From NCBI RefSeq assembly GCF_024519465.1, contig NZ_JALJRW010000021.1:1-64000 (forward strand): a stretch of 64,000 nucleotides of DNA, read 5' to 3'. Below are positions 53,636 through 62,775 of this stretch, piece by piece. Position 1 is the stretch's first letter. Every line of letters begins with the position of its first letter. The notes below the pieces were generated by a model. That model searched no databases. It saw only the letters and a list, made by a program, of their open reading frames with translations, and was not told where the DNA came from. The position numbers were made by a program, and so were the translations under genes. The stretch comes from Stenotrophomonas sp. Ste86. Its GTDB lineage: Bacteria; Pseudomonadota; Gammaproteobacteria; Xanthomonadales; Xanthomonadaceae.

Positions 53636-55615
53636 TCAGCGGGTCAGATGCAGGAACTGCAGGTGGCGCTCGTACTGGTCGATGATGTCGTTGATGATCT
53701 GCTGGCGGCTGTAGCCGAACAGCTCGTAGTCCTGTCCACCTTCATAGAGGTGCACCTCGGCGCGGTAATAGCGAAGGCTGCGGAAGCGTTGCGCGGCAAA
53801 CGAGGGGGTGAGGTAGCCGCGCATGATCACCTGGTAGGTGAACACCTGTTGCTCGCCATGGTCGACCAGCAGTTCCATGTGGCCCGGTTCGAATTTCGTG
53901 TGCACATCCAGGCCCTTCTCGCGCAGCTGCGCGGCCACCGCCTCGATGGCCGGCTTCACGTCGGTGTCCATGAACCGGTACACCTCGTCGCGCACCGGGA
54001 AGTGCACCGCCTGGGAGATGCGCTGGCGCCAGCCACGCTGGTGCCGCGACTGCCCGATCAGCGGGATCGGCGAATACTGCGAGGCCTTCTTGCGCTGCGA
54101 CTCTTCGCCCAGCGCGCGGGTCAGCCCCCATAGCATCAGCAGCAGCACCACCGAGAACGGCAGCGAGGCCAGCACGACGGCCGATTTGAGCGCGTCCATG
54201 CTGCCGGCCAGCAACAGGCCGGCGGTGACCAGGCCGGTCATCACGCCCCAGAACACGCGCAGCCAGCGCGGACCATCGTCCTCCGGCGCGCCGCCGTGCG
54301 AGGACAGCGTGGACAGCACCACGGTGCCCGAGTCGGCCGAGGTCACGAAGAACACGAAGCTGACGATCACGGTGACCGCGATGACCACCCGGCTCCAGGG
54401 ATAGTTGTCCAGCAGTGCGTACAGCACGGTCGGCGGGTTATCCACCGCCATCTGCGCCAACTGCACCTGGTCGTGGTGGAGGATCTGGTCCAGCGCGCTG
54501 TTGCCGAAGATCGACAGCCACGCCAGGGTGAACCCGAGCGGGATCAGCAGCACGCCCAGCACGAATTCGCGGATGGTGCGGCCACGCGAGATGCGCGCGA
54601 TGAACAGCCCCACGAACGGCGCCCAGCCGATCCACCAGGCCCAGTAGAACACCGTCCAGTTGCCCAGCCAGTCCGGCCGCCCGCCGTAGGCATACACGTC
54701 GAAGCTCTTGCCGACCACGTTGCCCAGGTAGTCGCCCATGTTCTGCATCAAGGCGTTGAGCAGGTACTGGGTGGGCCCGGCGAACAGCATGAACAGCAGC
54801 AGCCCGATGGCCAGCAGCATGTTGATGTTGGACATCCAGCGCACGCCTTTTTCCACCCCGGACACGGCCACGGCGATCGCCGCGCCCATCATCAGCACGA
54901 TCAGCCCCACCTGCACCCAGGCCGCGTGTGGCACCTGGAACAGGGTATTGAGGCCGGCGTTGAGGTGCAGCACGCCAAAGCCCATGTCCGCGCCCAGGCC
55001 GAACACCGTGGCCACGATGCCCAGCGCATCGACGGTGTAGCCGATGGGGCCGTTGATGCGCTTGCCGATCAGCGGATACAGCGCCGAGCGCAGCGCCAGC
55101 GGCAGGTTGTGGCGGTAGGCGAAGTAGGCCAGCGCCATCGCCGCCAGCGCGAACACGCCCCAGCCGTGCAGGCCCCAGTGCAGGAACAGCAACTGCATGG
55201 CTTGCCGCGCGCTGGCCTCGCCACTGCCCACGCCGCCCTGCGGCGGCAGCAGATAGTGGGTAAGCGGTTCGGACACGCAGAAGAAGAACAGGGTGATGCT
55301 GATCCCGGCCGCGAACAGCATCCCGGCCCAGGACAGATAACTGAATTCCGGTTCGTCATGGTCCGCGCCAAGCTTGACCGTGCCATAGCCGGACAGTGCC
55401 ACGCCGACCACGAACACCAGGTACACGGTCATCGCCAGCAGGTAATACCAGCCGACGTTGCGCGAGGCCCAGGTCTGGGCATCCAGCAGCAGCACGCCGG
55501 CATCGATGGGAAACACGGTGACCAGAAGGGCGAATGCCGCCACGATCGTGGCGGCAAGCAGGAAGACCGGTCGAAGCGTGCGTACCTCGTTTTGAGGTGA
55601 CTCCACAGCGCTCAT
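53636..55615 (-). CDS. betT: High-affinity choline transporter BetT, BCCT family
   Basis: A 659-residue inner-membrane transporter with about 12 membrane segments, including the BCCT signature [19 protein letters not shown] and [14 protein letters not shown] cytoplasmic C-terminal domain of about 150 residues follows the last helix (from GEESQRKKA to the end), as in BetT proteins whose C-terminus tunes osmotic activation. It imports choline driven by the proton gradient. It leads the bet group. BetI, the usual repressor, is absent between it and the EEP gene; the 126-base upstream gap shows no clear operator. Confidence 0.95.
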   Translation of the reverse strand: MSAVESPQNEVRTLRPVFLLAATIVAAFALLVTVFPIDAGVLLLDAQTWASRNVGWYYLLAMTVYLVFVVGVALSGYGTVKLGADHDEPEFSYLSWAGMLFAAGISITLFFFCVSEPLTHYLLPPQGGVGSGEASARQAMQLLFLHWGLHGWGVFALAAMALAYFAYRHNLPLALRSALYPLIGKRINGPIGYTVDALGIVATVFGLGADMGFGVLHLNAGLNTLFQVPHAAWVQVGLIVLMMGAAIAVAVSGVEKGVRWMSNINMLLAIGLLLFMLFAGPTQYLLNALMQNMGDYLGNVVGKSFDVYAYGGRPDWLGNWTVFYWAWWIGWAPFVGLFIARISRGRTIREFVLGVLLIPLGFTLAWLSIFGNSALDQILHHDQVQLAQMAVDNPPTVLYALLDNYPWSRVVIAVTVIVSFVFFVTSADSGTVVLSTLSSHGGAPEDDGPRWLRVFWGVMTGLVTAGLLLAGSMDALKSAVVLASLPFSVVLLLMLWGLTRALGEESQRKKASQYSPIPLIGQSRHQRGWRQRISQAVHFPVRDEVYRFMDTDVKPAIEAVAAQLREKGLDVHTKFEPGHMELLVDHGEQQVFTYQVIMRGYLTPSFAAQRFRSLRYYRAEVHLYEGGQDYELFGYSRQQIINDIIDQYERHLQFLHLTR

Positions 55616-55741
55616 GGGGTGGGGGTACTCTCGGTGCCGGATACGGCAGACCCGGACTATTACCCCACATCGACTGTGGAGGGGCTGTTTACGCCGCGAA
55701 GATGCCCGCCGCGCAACGGCGGCGGGTATCGGGGTGACGCG

Positions 55742-56536
55742 TTACCGCAGCGCGCTGCTGGGTACGTCGATGGCCATCGCCAGGGCGAGGTGATCGGAAA
55801 ACGCGGCCGGTACGGCCTCGGCACTGCGTTGCTGCAGGCCGTCGCTGAGCAGGATGTGGTCGATGGCCCGGTCCGGCCGCCAGCTGGGGAACGTGGGCAC
55901 CGCGCAGCCTGGCGGTTGCAGGTTGGTCTTGCGGTACAGCGCCTGCATTTCCGGGCGGTCGGCCAGGCAGTTGAAATCGCCCATCAGCACCGCGTTGGGA
56001 TGGTCGGTGAGCAGGTCGGCGATGAAGGCCAGCTGCGACATCCGCGAGTTGGTGCCCAAGGACAGGTGCGCCACCGCCACCGCCAGGCCCTGCCGGCCTT
56101 CGCCGAACTTGGCCAGCAGCACGCCGCGCCCGCCGATGCGGCCGGGCAGGGCGTGGTCCTGTACTTCCACCGGTTCCAGCCGGCTGAGCAGGCCGTTGGC
56201 GCTGGAGGCCACCCCGCCCATGCGGCGGTTGGGCTGGTGGCTCCAGTAATTGAAGCCGGCGCGCTCGGCCAGGTAGTGGGTCTGGTTGGTGAAGCCCGAG
56301 CGCAGGCTGCCCGGGTCGGCCTCCTGCAGGCCGACGATGTCGTGGCCACGGGCCAACTGCGCGATTGCGTCCAGACTGGTGCGCTTGCGCCCGGCCGGCA
56401 GTGCATGCGACCAGCTGCGGGTCACATAGTCACTGTAGCGGCGGGGGCTGCTGCCGGCCTGGATGTTGGCCGTCAGCAGGCGCAGGGTCCGCGTGGTGGG
56501 GGAATTCACGACGGTAGCGGGCTCGGTCTGGATCAA
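55742..56536 (-). CDS. Endonuclease/exonuclease/phosphatase (EEP) family protein
   Basis: A 264-residue soluble protein of the EEP fold. Metal-binding and catalytic motifs are LLTANIQAG near residue 20, HDIVGLQEADPGSLRSGF, VAVAHLSLGTNSRMSQLAFI, VLMGDFNCLADRPEMQ, and the terminal RAIDHILLSDGL plus FSDHLALAMAID. No signal peptide is seen. The substrate could be DNA, a phosphoester or a lipid headgroup. Its ATG overlaps the upstream dsbA stop (ATGA), so it is translated with it, as in the same block of Pseudomonas and xanthomonads. Confidence 0.9.
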   Translation of the reverse strand: MIQTEPATVVNSPTTRTLRLLTANIQAGSSPRRYSDYVTRSWSHALPAGRKRTSLDAIAQLARGHDIVGLQEADPGSLRSGFTNQTHYLAERAGFNYWSHQPNRRMGGVASSANGLLSRLEPVEVQDHALPGRIGGRGVLLAKFGEGRQGLAVAVAHLSLGTNSRMSQLAFIADLLTDHPNAVLMGDFNCLADRPEMQALYRKTNLQPPGCAVPTFPSWRPDRAIDHILLSDGLQQRSAEAVPAAFSDHLALAMAIDVPSSALR

Positions 56537-57363
56537 TTGCCCTTTGCGGCGCGCTCGCGGGCGATCAGGTGATCGGCGATGCGCAGCATGTCGGGGAAGC
56601 TCTTGCCCTTGACCAGGTACTTGCCGTTGACGATCACCGACGGGGTGCCGGTGATCTGGCTGCGCTGGGCGAACTGCTTGGCGGCATTGGTCTTGGCATT
56701 CACCGCGAAGCTGCCCATGGTGCTGGCGAACTGCTTGGCATCGGCGCCGTGCTTGGCATAGAAGGCGGCGATGTCTTCAACCGAATCCTTGCCGCGCTCG
56801 CCCTTCAGGGTCTGCTCGGCGTGGATGGCCGAGTACAGCGCCTCGTGGGTCTTTTCCTGCAGGCCCATGCTCTGTGCGGCGTAGAAGGCGCGCGCATAGT
56901 TGTCCCAGGTGCCGCCGAACATCGCCGGCACGTAAACGAAGCTGACGTCGCTGGGCAGGCCAGCCTTCCACGGCCCGATCAGCGGCTGGAACGCGGCGCA
57001 GGCCGGGCACACGTAACCGAAGATCTCGGCCACTTCGATCTTGCCGGCGGCCGGCTGGAACGGCTGGCCGTTTTCGATCACCACATAGTCGGTGCCTGCC
57101 ACCGGCTCCGGGCCGGTCGGGCGCGAGGACGCCGGCGCCGGTGCCGGGGTGGTGGCGGCTGCGGCAGCGGTCTCGGCGGCGGAGGATTCACCGGTGGCGG
57201 CCGGGGCTTCGCTGTTGGTCGCCGGTGCAGTGTCGGTGGCCGGGGTGCTGCTCGGGGCAGCCGGTTCGGTCGGCGCGGCGGTATTGGCGGTGCCGTCCTG
57301 GGCCTTGCAGGCCGCAAGGATCGGCAGCAGGGCCATCAGGGCAATGGCGAAACGGGTCTTCAT
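56533..57363 (-). CDS. dsbA2: DsbA-type thiol oxidoreductase, lipoprotein with long linker
   Basis: A 276-residue thioredoxin-fold protein. The signal has a lipobox-like LAAC (Cys19), predicting membrane anchoring. Residues about 20-90 are an Ala/Thr/Pro/Ser-rich linker. The DsbA domain starts near GTDYVVIENGQPFQ, with active site CPAC (Cys119, Cys122) and the cis-Pro loop GTPSVIVNGKYLVKG. DsbA more often has CPHC, so CPAC suggests different redox properties. DsbA proteins introduce disulfides into exported proteins. The soluble paralogue lies just upstream at 57489. ATGA overlap with the EEP gene. Confidence 0.92.
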   Translation of the reverse strand: MKTRFAIALMALLPILAACKAQDGTANTAAPTEPAAPSSTPATDTAPATNSEAPAATGESSAAETAAAAATTPAPAPASSRPTGPEPVAGTDYVVIENGQPFQPAAGKIEVAEIFGYVCPACAAFQPLIGPWKAGLPSDVSFVYVPAMFGGTWDNYARAFYAAQSMGLQEKTHEALYSAIHAEQTLKGERGKDSVEDIAAFYAKHGADAKQFASTMGSFAVNAKTNAAKQFAQRSQITGTPSVIVNGKYLVKGKSFPDMLRIADHLIARERAAKGN

Positions 57364-57488
57364 CTAGGCATCTCCAACGGATGAACAAGGTGGGGCCGGC
57401 GCACGGGGCGCCGGCTCAGGGGGAAATAATGGCATGCGGCCAGGCGCGTCCCGCGTACACGGTGTGTGACGGTTCAGCGAGCCTGCAC

Positions 57489-58133
57489 TCAGCGCTTGGG
57501 CTGGGTGCGCGCCTGGGCGATGAGCGCATCGGCGTTGCGCAGCATCGATTCGAACGAGTCGCCCTTGACCAGGTAACGGCCGTTGATCACCAGCGCCGGG
57601 GTGCCGGGCACCTTGGTGCGCTGGGCGAAGGCGCGCGCGGCCTTGAGCTTCTGTTCCACCGCATCGCCCTTGATCGTGGCCAGGAAGGTCTCCGGGGCCA
57701 CGCCGTAGGACTTGTAGAAGCCGGCCAGTTCGTCCGGGGACACGTTCTGCATCGGCAGCGTCTGCTTGTCATGCAGGGCCTCGAACATCGCGCGGTGGCT
57801 GCGCTTGGCCACGCCCAGCTGGTCGGCGGCGAAGTAGGCACGGGCGAACGAATCCCAGATTCCGCCGAACGCGGCCGGCACCGGGGTGAAGCGGACGTCC
57901 TTGGGCAGCTTGGCGGCCCAGGCTTCCAGCTGCGGCTCGAAGCGCGCGCAGTGCGGGCAGGTGTAGCCGAAGATTTCCACCACTTCGATCTTGCCGGCCA
58001 GCGGCGCATACGGGCCGGGCGCTTCGATCACTTCGTAGTCGGTACCTTCGACCAGCTTGGTTGGCGTGGCGGCCAGGGTGGTCAGGGGGCTCAGGGCCAG
58101 CAGCAACAGCATCAGGCGGGGCATCAACGTCAT
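57489..58133 (-). CDS. dsbA: Periplasmic thiol:disulfide interchange protein DsbA
   Basis: A 214-residue DsbA with a cleavable signal peptide (about residues 1-21, LSPLTTLAA) and active site CPHC (Cys59, Cys62) in GYTCPHCARFEP. It has the cis-Pro loop GTPALVINGRYLVKGDS. This is the canonical motif. It is followed after 125 bases by its lipoprotein paralogue, suggesting tandem duplication and divergence. The first ATG (58133) is used; a second, 9 bases later, would also work. Confidence 0.94.
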   Translation of the reverse strand: MTLMPRLMLLLLALSPLTTLAATPTKLVEGTDYEVIEAPGPYAPLAGKIEVVEIFGYTCPHCARFEPQLEAWAAKLPKDVRFTPVPAAFGGIWDSFARAYFAADQLGVAKRSHRAMFEALHDKQTLPMQNVSPDELAGFYKSYGVAPETFLATIKGDAVEQKLKAARAFAQRTKVPGTPALVINGRYLVKGDSFESMLRNADALIAQARTQPKR

Positions 58134-58238
58134 CTACATCCATCTCCATCGGAAAAAACAACGCCGGCCCAGTGCCGGCGTGGCGGTGAACATAACCCGC
58201 CACGGGGGCGGGGCGGCGACTGCGCCGCCAAGCGGTCC

Positions 58239-59033
58239 TTACGGCGCCTTGGCCGGTTGCGTGGCGGTCACCGCGGCCACGTCGTCGACGCGGTTGTGCA
58301 GGCCCTGCAGGTAGCTGCCCAGCGCCTGGATCTCCTGCTCGGTGAGCTGCTTGGCAATGCTGGCCATGATCTGGAAGTGCGCCTTGTCGGTTTCCTGGGT
58401 GGTGCCGGCCTGGTACTCCTGCAGCCGGCGCGCCACATATGCGGCGTGCTGGCCGCCGATGTGCGGATACGCCGGGCCCGGGTTGCCGGCGCCGGTGGGA
58501 CCGTGGCAGGCCATGCAGGCGGGGATGCCGCGTTCGGCGTCACCGCCGCGATACAGCTGCTGCCCGATCTCGTAGAACTTCTTGCCGGCATAGGGACCTT
58601 CGCCGACCAGGCCATCGTCGGCAAGCCCGGCGCTGGCCTTCTGCGTTGCGAAATATGCACCGATATCGCGCATGTCCTGCGGGGTGAGGTCCTGCACGAA
58701 GGGCACCATCGCCGCGGACGCACCGGAGGTGCGCTGGCCGTTGGCGATCAGCGCCATCTGCTGGGCCACGTAGCGTTCGCTCTGGCCGGCGATGCTGGGA
58801 TACATCTCCACGGTGGAATTGCCATCGGCCGAGTGGCAGGCGGCGCAGGCGGCGGCCTTGGTCTGGCCGGCCTTGGCATCGCCCCAGGTGGTCTTGCTGA
58901 AATCGACCTCCAGCGAGGCGGTCTTGATCGGCCCGTTGTCAGGCAACGGGGTGATCGAGGTCTGGGCGACCGCAACGGCGGCCAGCAGGGATACAGCGAC
59001 AGCGGAAACGGCAAGAACGCGAGCGTGGCGCAT
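58239..59033 (-). CDS. Diheme cytochrome c4
   Basis: A 264-residue periplasmic electron carrier. Signal peptide to about residue 23 (LLAAVAVAQ). Two c-type heme sites are CAACH in the N-terminal half and CMACH in the C-terminal half, each followed by the family methionine region (PFVQDLTPQDM and IMASIAKQLTEQEIQ). The two halves are similar in layout, as in cytochrome c4, which donates electrons to terminal oxidases. The ATG at 59033 gives the signal peptide; an in-frame extension to 59174 lacks one. It is divergent from engB. Confidence 0.94.
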   Translation of the reverse strand: MRHARVLAVSAVAVSLLAAVAVAQTSITPLPDNGPIKTASLEVDFSKTTWGDAKAGQTKAAACAACHSADGNSTVEMYPSIAGQSERYVAQQMALIANGQRTSGASAAMVPFVQDLTPQDMRDIGAYFATQKASAGLADDGLVGEGPYAGKKFYEIGQQLYRGGDAERGIPACMACHGPTGAGNPGPAYPHIGGQHAAYVARRLQEYQAGTTQETDKAHFQIMASIAKQLTEQEIQALGSYLQGLHNRVDDVAAVTATQPAKAP

Positions 59034-59182
59034 GCGGAAGCTCCGTGTGGACCGGCCTGGCGAGTGCAGGCTGCACTGGCTGAGGATCGCCCGATTATCC
59101 ATGCGCTTTCGCGCCACGGTCAACGCAGGGTGCAGCAAAACCGGTCGGCGGCAGCGCGGATCCGGCCCGGACATGCGATCCT

Positions 59183-59812
59183 ATGCCCATGTCATTGCTC
59201 CTCGAACGTGCCCACTATCTGCTTTCGGCCCACAACACCCGGCAATTGCCGGAGGATGTCGGGGCCGAAGTTGCCTTTGCCGGACGCTCCAACGCCGGCA
59301 AATCCAGCGCCCTCAACGCCCTGACCCGCCAGAACAGCCTGGCCCGGGTCTCCAAGACCCCCGGCCGCACCCAGCAGCTGGTGTTCTTCGAGGTCACCCC
59401 GGAGACCAAGCTGGTCGATCTGCCCGGTTACGGCTACGCCAAGGTGCCGCTGGACCTGCAGGCGCACTGGCAGGCCTTCATCGACCAGTACTTCCGCACC
59501 CGCGAGGCGCTGCGTGGCCTGGTGGTGGTGATGGACATCCGTCACCCGCTGAAGGACTACGACCGCCAGATGCTGGCCTATGCGGTGCAGCGCGGTCTGC
59601 CCGCGCACGCGCTGCTGACCAAGGCCGACAAGCTCGGCCGGGGCCAGCAGGGCATCGCCCTGCAGAAGGTGCGCAAGGAACTGCAGTCCTCCTTCGGCGA
59701 TACGGTCAGCGTGCAGACCTTCTCCGGCCCGGCCCGCCAGGGCGTGGACGAGGCCCGCGGGATCATCGGTGGCTGGCTGGGGTTGAACAAGCCGGCGCCG
59801 GAAACGGCGTAA
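59183..59812 (+). CDS. engB: Ribosome-biogenesis GTPase EngB (YihA/YsxC)
   Basis: Essential GTPase for assembly of the large ribosomal subunit. The 209-residue protein has G1 AGRSNAGKSSALNALT, G3 DLPGYGYAKVP, G4 TKADKL and the family pattern GRTQQLVFFEV. VVMDIRHPLKDYDRQM is also typical. ATG 59183 or 59189 could serve as start. Divergent from cytochrome c4; this engB / cytochrome c4 / dsbA order is conserved in gammaproteobacteria. Followed by REPs. Confidence 0.95.
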   Translation: MPMSLLLERAHYLLSAHNTRQLPEDVGAEVAFAGRSNAGKSSALNALTRQNSLARVSKTPGRTQQLVFFEVTPETKLVDLPGYGYAKVPLDLQAHWQAFIDQYFRTREALRGLVVVMDIRHPLKDYDRQMLAYAVQRGLPAHALLTKADKLGRGQQGIALQKVRKELQSSFGDTVSVQTFSGPARQGVDEARGIIGGWLGLNKPAPETA

Positions 59813-59825
59813 CACCTGCACCCCG

Positions 59826-59981
59826 GTGGTGCTGGCCGCTGGCCGGCGCCCCGGTATATCCGGCTGAAAGGGGAGCCGGCCAGCGGCCGGCACTACCGTG
59901 TAGGCGTGCACCGACCGGCTGACCGTCAGGCGGTGCGCGTGCAATTGGGTGTCACCGAAGTCGGCCAGCGGCCGGCACTAC
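59826..59981. repeat. Three SMAG-type REPs between engB and the MBL hydrolase
   Basis: A GTGGTGCTGGCCGCTGGCCG variant begins at 59826. An inverse copy GGAGCCGGCCAGCGGCCGGC ending CACTAC lies at 59872-59896, and a shorter inverse copy ending CACTACC at 59981. The last supplies the stop codon of the MBL gene. Confidence 0.87.
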
Positions 59982-60952
59982 CGGGTGGGCAACGGTGCGT
60001 ATTCGCCCGGGACCCACGCGAACGCATCACCCTCGCGCCGCACATGGCCCAGCCCGGGGAACGGCAGGTGCGCGCCGGCCACCCACCAGCCCTGGTCCGC
60101 GGCCTGCGCCATCATCGTGCGCCGGCTGACGATGGCGGCGGCGCGGTCGCTGTCGGCCTCGTAGGACGCCTGCGGCTGGGCGAACTGCACCGCATGGAAA
60201 TGGACGATGTCGCCCCAGACCAACAGGTGCTGGCCGGCGCCGCCGTCGATCCGGTAGGACACGTGGCCGATGGTGTGGCCGTGGCTGTCCAGTGCGGTGA
60301 TGCCGGTCGGCAGTGCATCTCCTGCGCCGAAGCGCTTCAATTTTCCAGTGGCCCCATAGGGGGCTACCGCCTTGCGCGCCAGCGCGAAGGCAAAGCGCAC
60401 GCCCTGCGGCGCGGTCGCTTCGCTGGCCGGATCGAGCCAGTACGCGGCATCGGCGGCAGACAACCACACCGTGGCATTGGGGTAGGCCACCTTGTCCTGG
60501 GTATCGAGCAGGCCGCACAGGTGGTCCGGATGGGCGTGGGTGAGCAGTACGTCGTCGACCTCGGCCGGGTCGTAGCCGGCCGCGCGCAGGTTGCCCAGCA
60601 CCTGGCCCAGGCCGGGGCCGAAGCAGGTGGCGGTGCCGGTGTCGATCAGGGTGAGGTGGTTGCCCTGCTGCACCAGGTAGGCGTTGACCGCGGTCTGCAG
60701 GCCCTTGCCGTCTTCGGGCACGTAGCGGTGGTCGAGCAGGCGGGTGACCTTGCCGGCATCGATGCCTACCAGTTCCTGCCGGCCGAGCGCGACAGTGCCA
60801 TCAAACAGCGCGGTGACCTGCAGCGTGCCGATCTGCTGGTGGTACACACCGGGCACCTGTTCGTGCGGGGTGTGGGTAGTGGTGGCGAAGGCGGGGCTGG
60901 CGGCGGCCAGCAACAGGGCGGCGGCGAGGGTGCGGACGCGGGGCAGGGACAT
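59978..60952 (-). CDS. Exported metallo-beta-lactamase-fold hydrolase
   Basis: A 324-residue protein with a signal peptide (about residues 1-23, LLLAAASPAFATT) and the zinc motif HAHPDH around residue 140 (LLTHAHPDHLCGLL). Later metal ligands lie in DSHGHTIGH and WGDIVHFHAVQF. The family includes lactonases and periplasmic MBL hydrolases of the AhlD/QsdR kind; the exact substrate is unknown. A true beta-lactamase is unlikely because typical L1/B3 motifs were not seen. The frame ends with CGG-TAG, the TAG being part of a REP. Confidence 0.85.
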   Translation of the reverse strand: MSLPRVRTLAAALLLAAASPAFATTTHTPHEQVPGVYHQQIGTLQVTALFDGTVALGRQELVGIDAGKVTRLLDHRYVPEDGKGLQTAVNAYLVQQGNHLTLIDTGTATCFGPGLGQVLGNLRAAGYDPAEVDDVLLTHAHPDHLCGLLDTQDKVAYPNATVWLSAADAAYWLDPASEATAPQGVRFAFALARKAVAPYGATGKLKRFGAGDALPTGITALDSHGHTIGHVSYRIDGGAGQHLLVWGDIVHFHAVQFAQPQASYEADSDRAAAIVSRRTMMAQAADQGWWVAGAHLPFPGLGHVRREGDAFAWVPGEYAPLPTR

Positions 60953-61045
60953 GGGGTTTCCGGGCAAGGCGGCAGCGCCGCGATGTCTCCATGCTGCGCG
61001 ACGGCGTTGCCGCGGTCCGCTCAGAATGCCGCGCGATCCGCTCGC

Positions 61046-61876
61046 TCAGCTGTTGCCGATCGCGCCCGGTTCCAGGCCGTAACGGGCGGCGAAGCGCTTG
61101 TTGAAGCTGCCCAGCGAGCGATAGCCCACGCGCGCGGCCACGGTCTTGAGCGGCAGGCGCGTGGTGTAGAGCAAGTTCATCGCATGCGCCAGCCGCGCAT
61201 CGGCGATCAACCCGCGCACGCTGGACTGCTCGCTGGCCAGCCGGCGGCGCAGGGTGGCACCGCTCAGGCCGAGCTGGTCTTCGAAGTCGCGCGATTGCCA
61301 GTCGCGTTCCGGTTGGGCGGCGATCAGGTCGCGGATGCGTTCGCCCAGGCTGGGCTCCGGCGCGACCAGCAGGCTGCCATGGCCACGGCGACAGAACGCC
61401 AGCACCAGCGCGGCCAAGGCCAGCCGCGCTTCGGTGTAGCGGGCCTGCTCCAGTGCGCTGCGCCATTGCCGCAGGGTGTCGCCGTGCTCGGCCAGCGACA
61501 ACCGCGCCAGCGCGTCGCCGGCCTCGGGCAGCGGTTCGTTCCACAGCACGCGCGCGGCTGACAGCGCCTCGGCGCACAGCGGCACGATCGCGCTGAGGTA
61601 CACGCCGGAGTCCGGATCGGGAATGTTGACCACGTCGATGCGGCAGCGCCGGGTGATCAGGAACAGGTCGCCGGGCACGAAGGTGAGTGACTGCTGCGCG
61701 GTGGACACCTGCTTGCGTCCCTGCAGCAGGATCGCCAGCTGCGGCTGCGGAATGTCCACCGAGGAGGCGCCATGCTCGCGGCGCGCGGTGATGCAGGCGT
61801 AGCCGTCGGCCCGCTGGCAGTCGGCCAGGCTCGCCATCTCGGCCAACAGCGGATCGGGGTGCACGCGGGTATCCAT
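61046..61876 (-). CDS. AraC-family transcriptional regulator
   Basis: A 276-residue regulator: an N-terminal AraC-type sensor region (VDIPQPQLAILLQGRKQV, FVPGDLFLITRRC) and a C-terminal double helix-turn-helix from about residue 180 (LSGATLRRRLASEQSSVRGL, KTVAARVGYRSLGSFNKRFA, RYGLEPG). The Arg-rich second helix motif is standard. Its ATG overlaps the stop of the upstream VIT1 gene by one base; the MBL gene lies 93 bases downstream on the same strand and is a possible target. The effector is unknown. Confidence 0.92.
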   Translation of the reverse strand: MDTRVHPDPLLAEMASLADCQRADGYACITARREHGASSVDIPQPQLAILLQGRKQVSTAQQSLTFVPGDLFLITRRCRIDVVNIPDPDSGVYLSAIVPLCAEALSAARVLWNEPLPEAGDALARLSLAEHGDTLRQWRSALEQARYTEARLALAALVLAFCRRGHGSLLVAPEPSLGERIRDLIAAQPERDWQSRDFEDQLGLSGATLRRRLASEQSSVRGLIADARLAHAMNLLYTTRLPLKTVAARVGYRSLGSFNKRFAARYGLEPGAIGNS

Positions 61877-62574
61877 TACCGCGCAGTATCGAACAACTGG
61901 CCGATCAGCGCTGCCGCGCCCATCGCCAATGCGCCCCAGAACATGACCCGCACCGCGCCGCGCAACGGGGGTGCACCTCCGGCACGTGCGGCCATCGCAC
62001 CGGTCAGGCCCAACCCGGCCAGGGTGACGCCCGTGGTGATCTGGGCGACATGGGCGTGCGGGGCGAGCAGGGCGGTCAGCACCGGCAGCGCCGCGCCACT
62101 GACGAAGGCGCCGGCCGAGGCCAGGGCCGCCTGCAGCGGACGCGCACGCAGTTCTTCGGTGATGCCCAGCTCGTCGCGTGCGTGTGCGGCCAGCGCGTCG
62201 TGCGCGGTCAGCTGTACCGCTACCTGCTGGGCCAGCTCGGGGGTAAGGCCGCGATGGCGGTAGATCGCTGCCAGCTCTTCCAGCTCGCTGTGCGGGTCTT
62301 CGTGCAGTTCGCGTTTTTCCACGGCCAGGTCGGCCACTTCGGTATCGGCCTGGGACTGCACCGACACATACTCACCGGCCGCCATCGACATCGCCCCGGC
62401 GACGGTGCCGGCAATGCCGGTGGCCAACACGGTGGACGCGCTCGCACCGCTGGCGGCGATGCCGACCACCAGCCCGGCGATCGAGACGATGCCGTCATTG
62501 GCACCGAGCACCGCCGCACGCAGCCAGCCGACGCGGTCGGAACGATGGACTTCGGGATGGCGGGATCGGCTCAT
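61876..62574 (-). CDS. VIT1/CCC1 family transporter
   Basis: A 232-residue membrane protein of the vacuolar iron/manganese transporter-like family. GWLRAAVLGANDGIVSIAGL and GTVAGAMSMAAGEYVSVQSQ are the family signatures in the first helices. A cytosolic helix-rich segment (EELAAIYRHRGLTPELAQQV) and three further helices follow (FVSGAALPVLTALLAP). Transport of Fe(II) or Mn(II) out of the cytosol is a family property. ATG 62574 is preferred over GTG 62580. It shares base 61876 with the AraC start. Confidence 0.88.
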   Translation of the reverse strand: MSRSRHPEVHRSDRVGWLRAAVLGANDGIVSIAGLVVGIAASGASASTVLATGIAGTVAGAMSMAAGEYVSVQSQADTEVADLAVEKRELHEDPHSELEELAAIYRHRGLTPELAQQVAVQLTAHDALAAHARDELGITEELRARPLQAALASAGAFVSGAALPVLTALLAPHAHVAQITTGVTLAGLGLTGAMAARAGGAPPLRGAVRVMFWGALAMGAAALIGQLFDTAR

Positions 62575-62775
62575 GTCCACAGTCTAGGGCGTGTGCCGGA
62601 CCGGGGGCGGAATGCGTCGCAGCGGCGCTTGCAGCCGGTCAAGCCCTTTTCAATAGGATGCTGAAAACCGTCACGGTGACACGACGGTGGGGGACGCCAC
62701 GATATAGTGCGCCCTTGCGATGCGGGGGCCCGGACCCCACATCCCCGCCCTGACCAGAATCCTGCGAGCCTCCCC

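Noticed and set aside
59978-60952. Metallo-beta-lactamase resistance gene
   Set aside because: The HAHPDH motif is shared by the whole superfamily; the sequence lacks recognisable L1/B3 features, so I call only an MBL-fold hydrolase.
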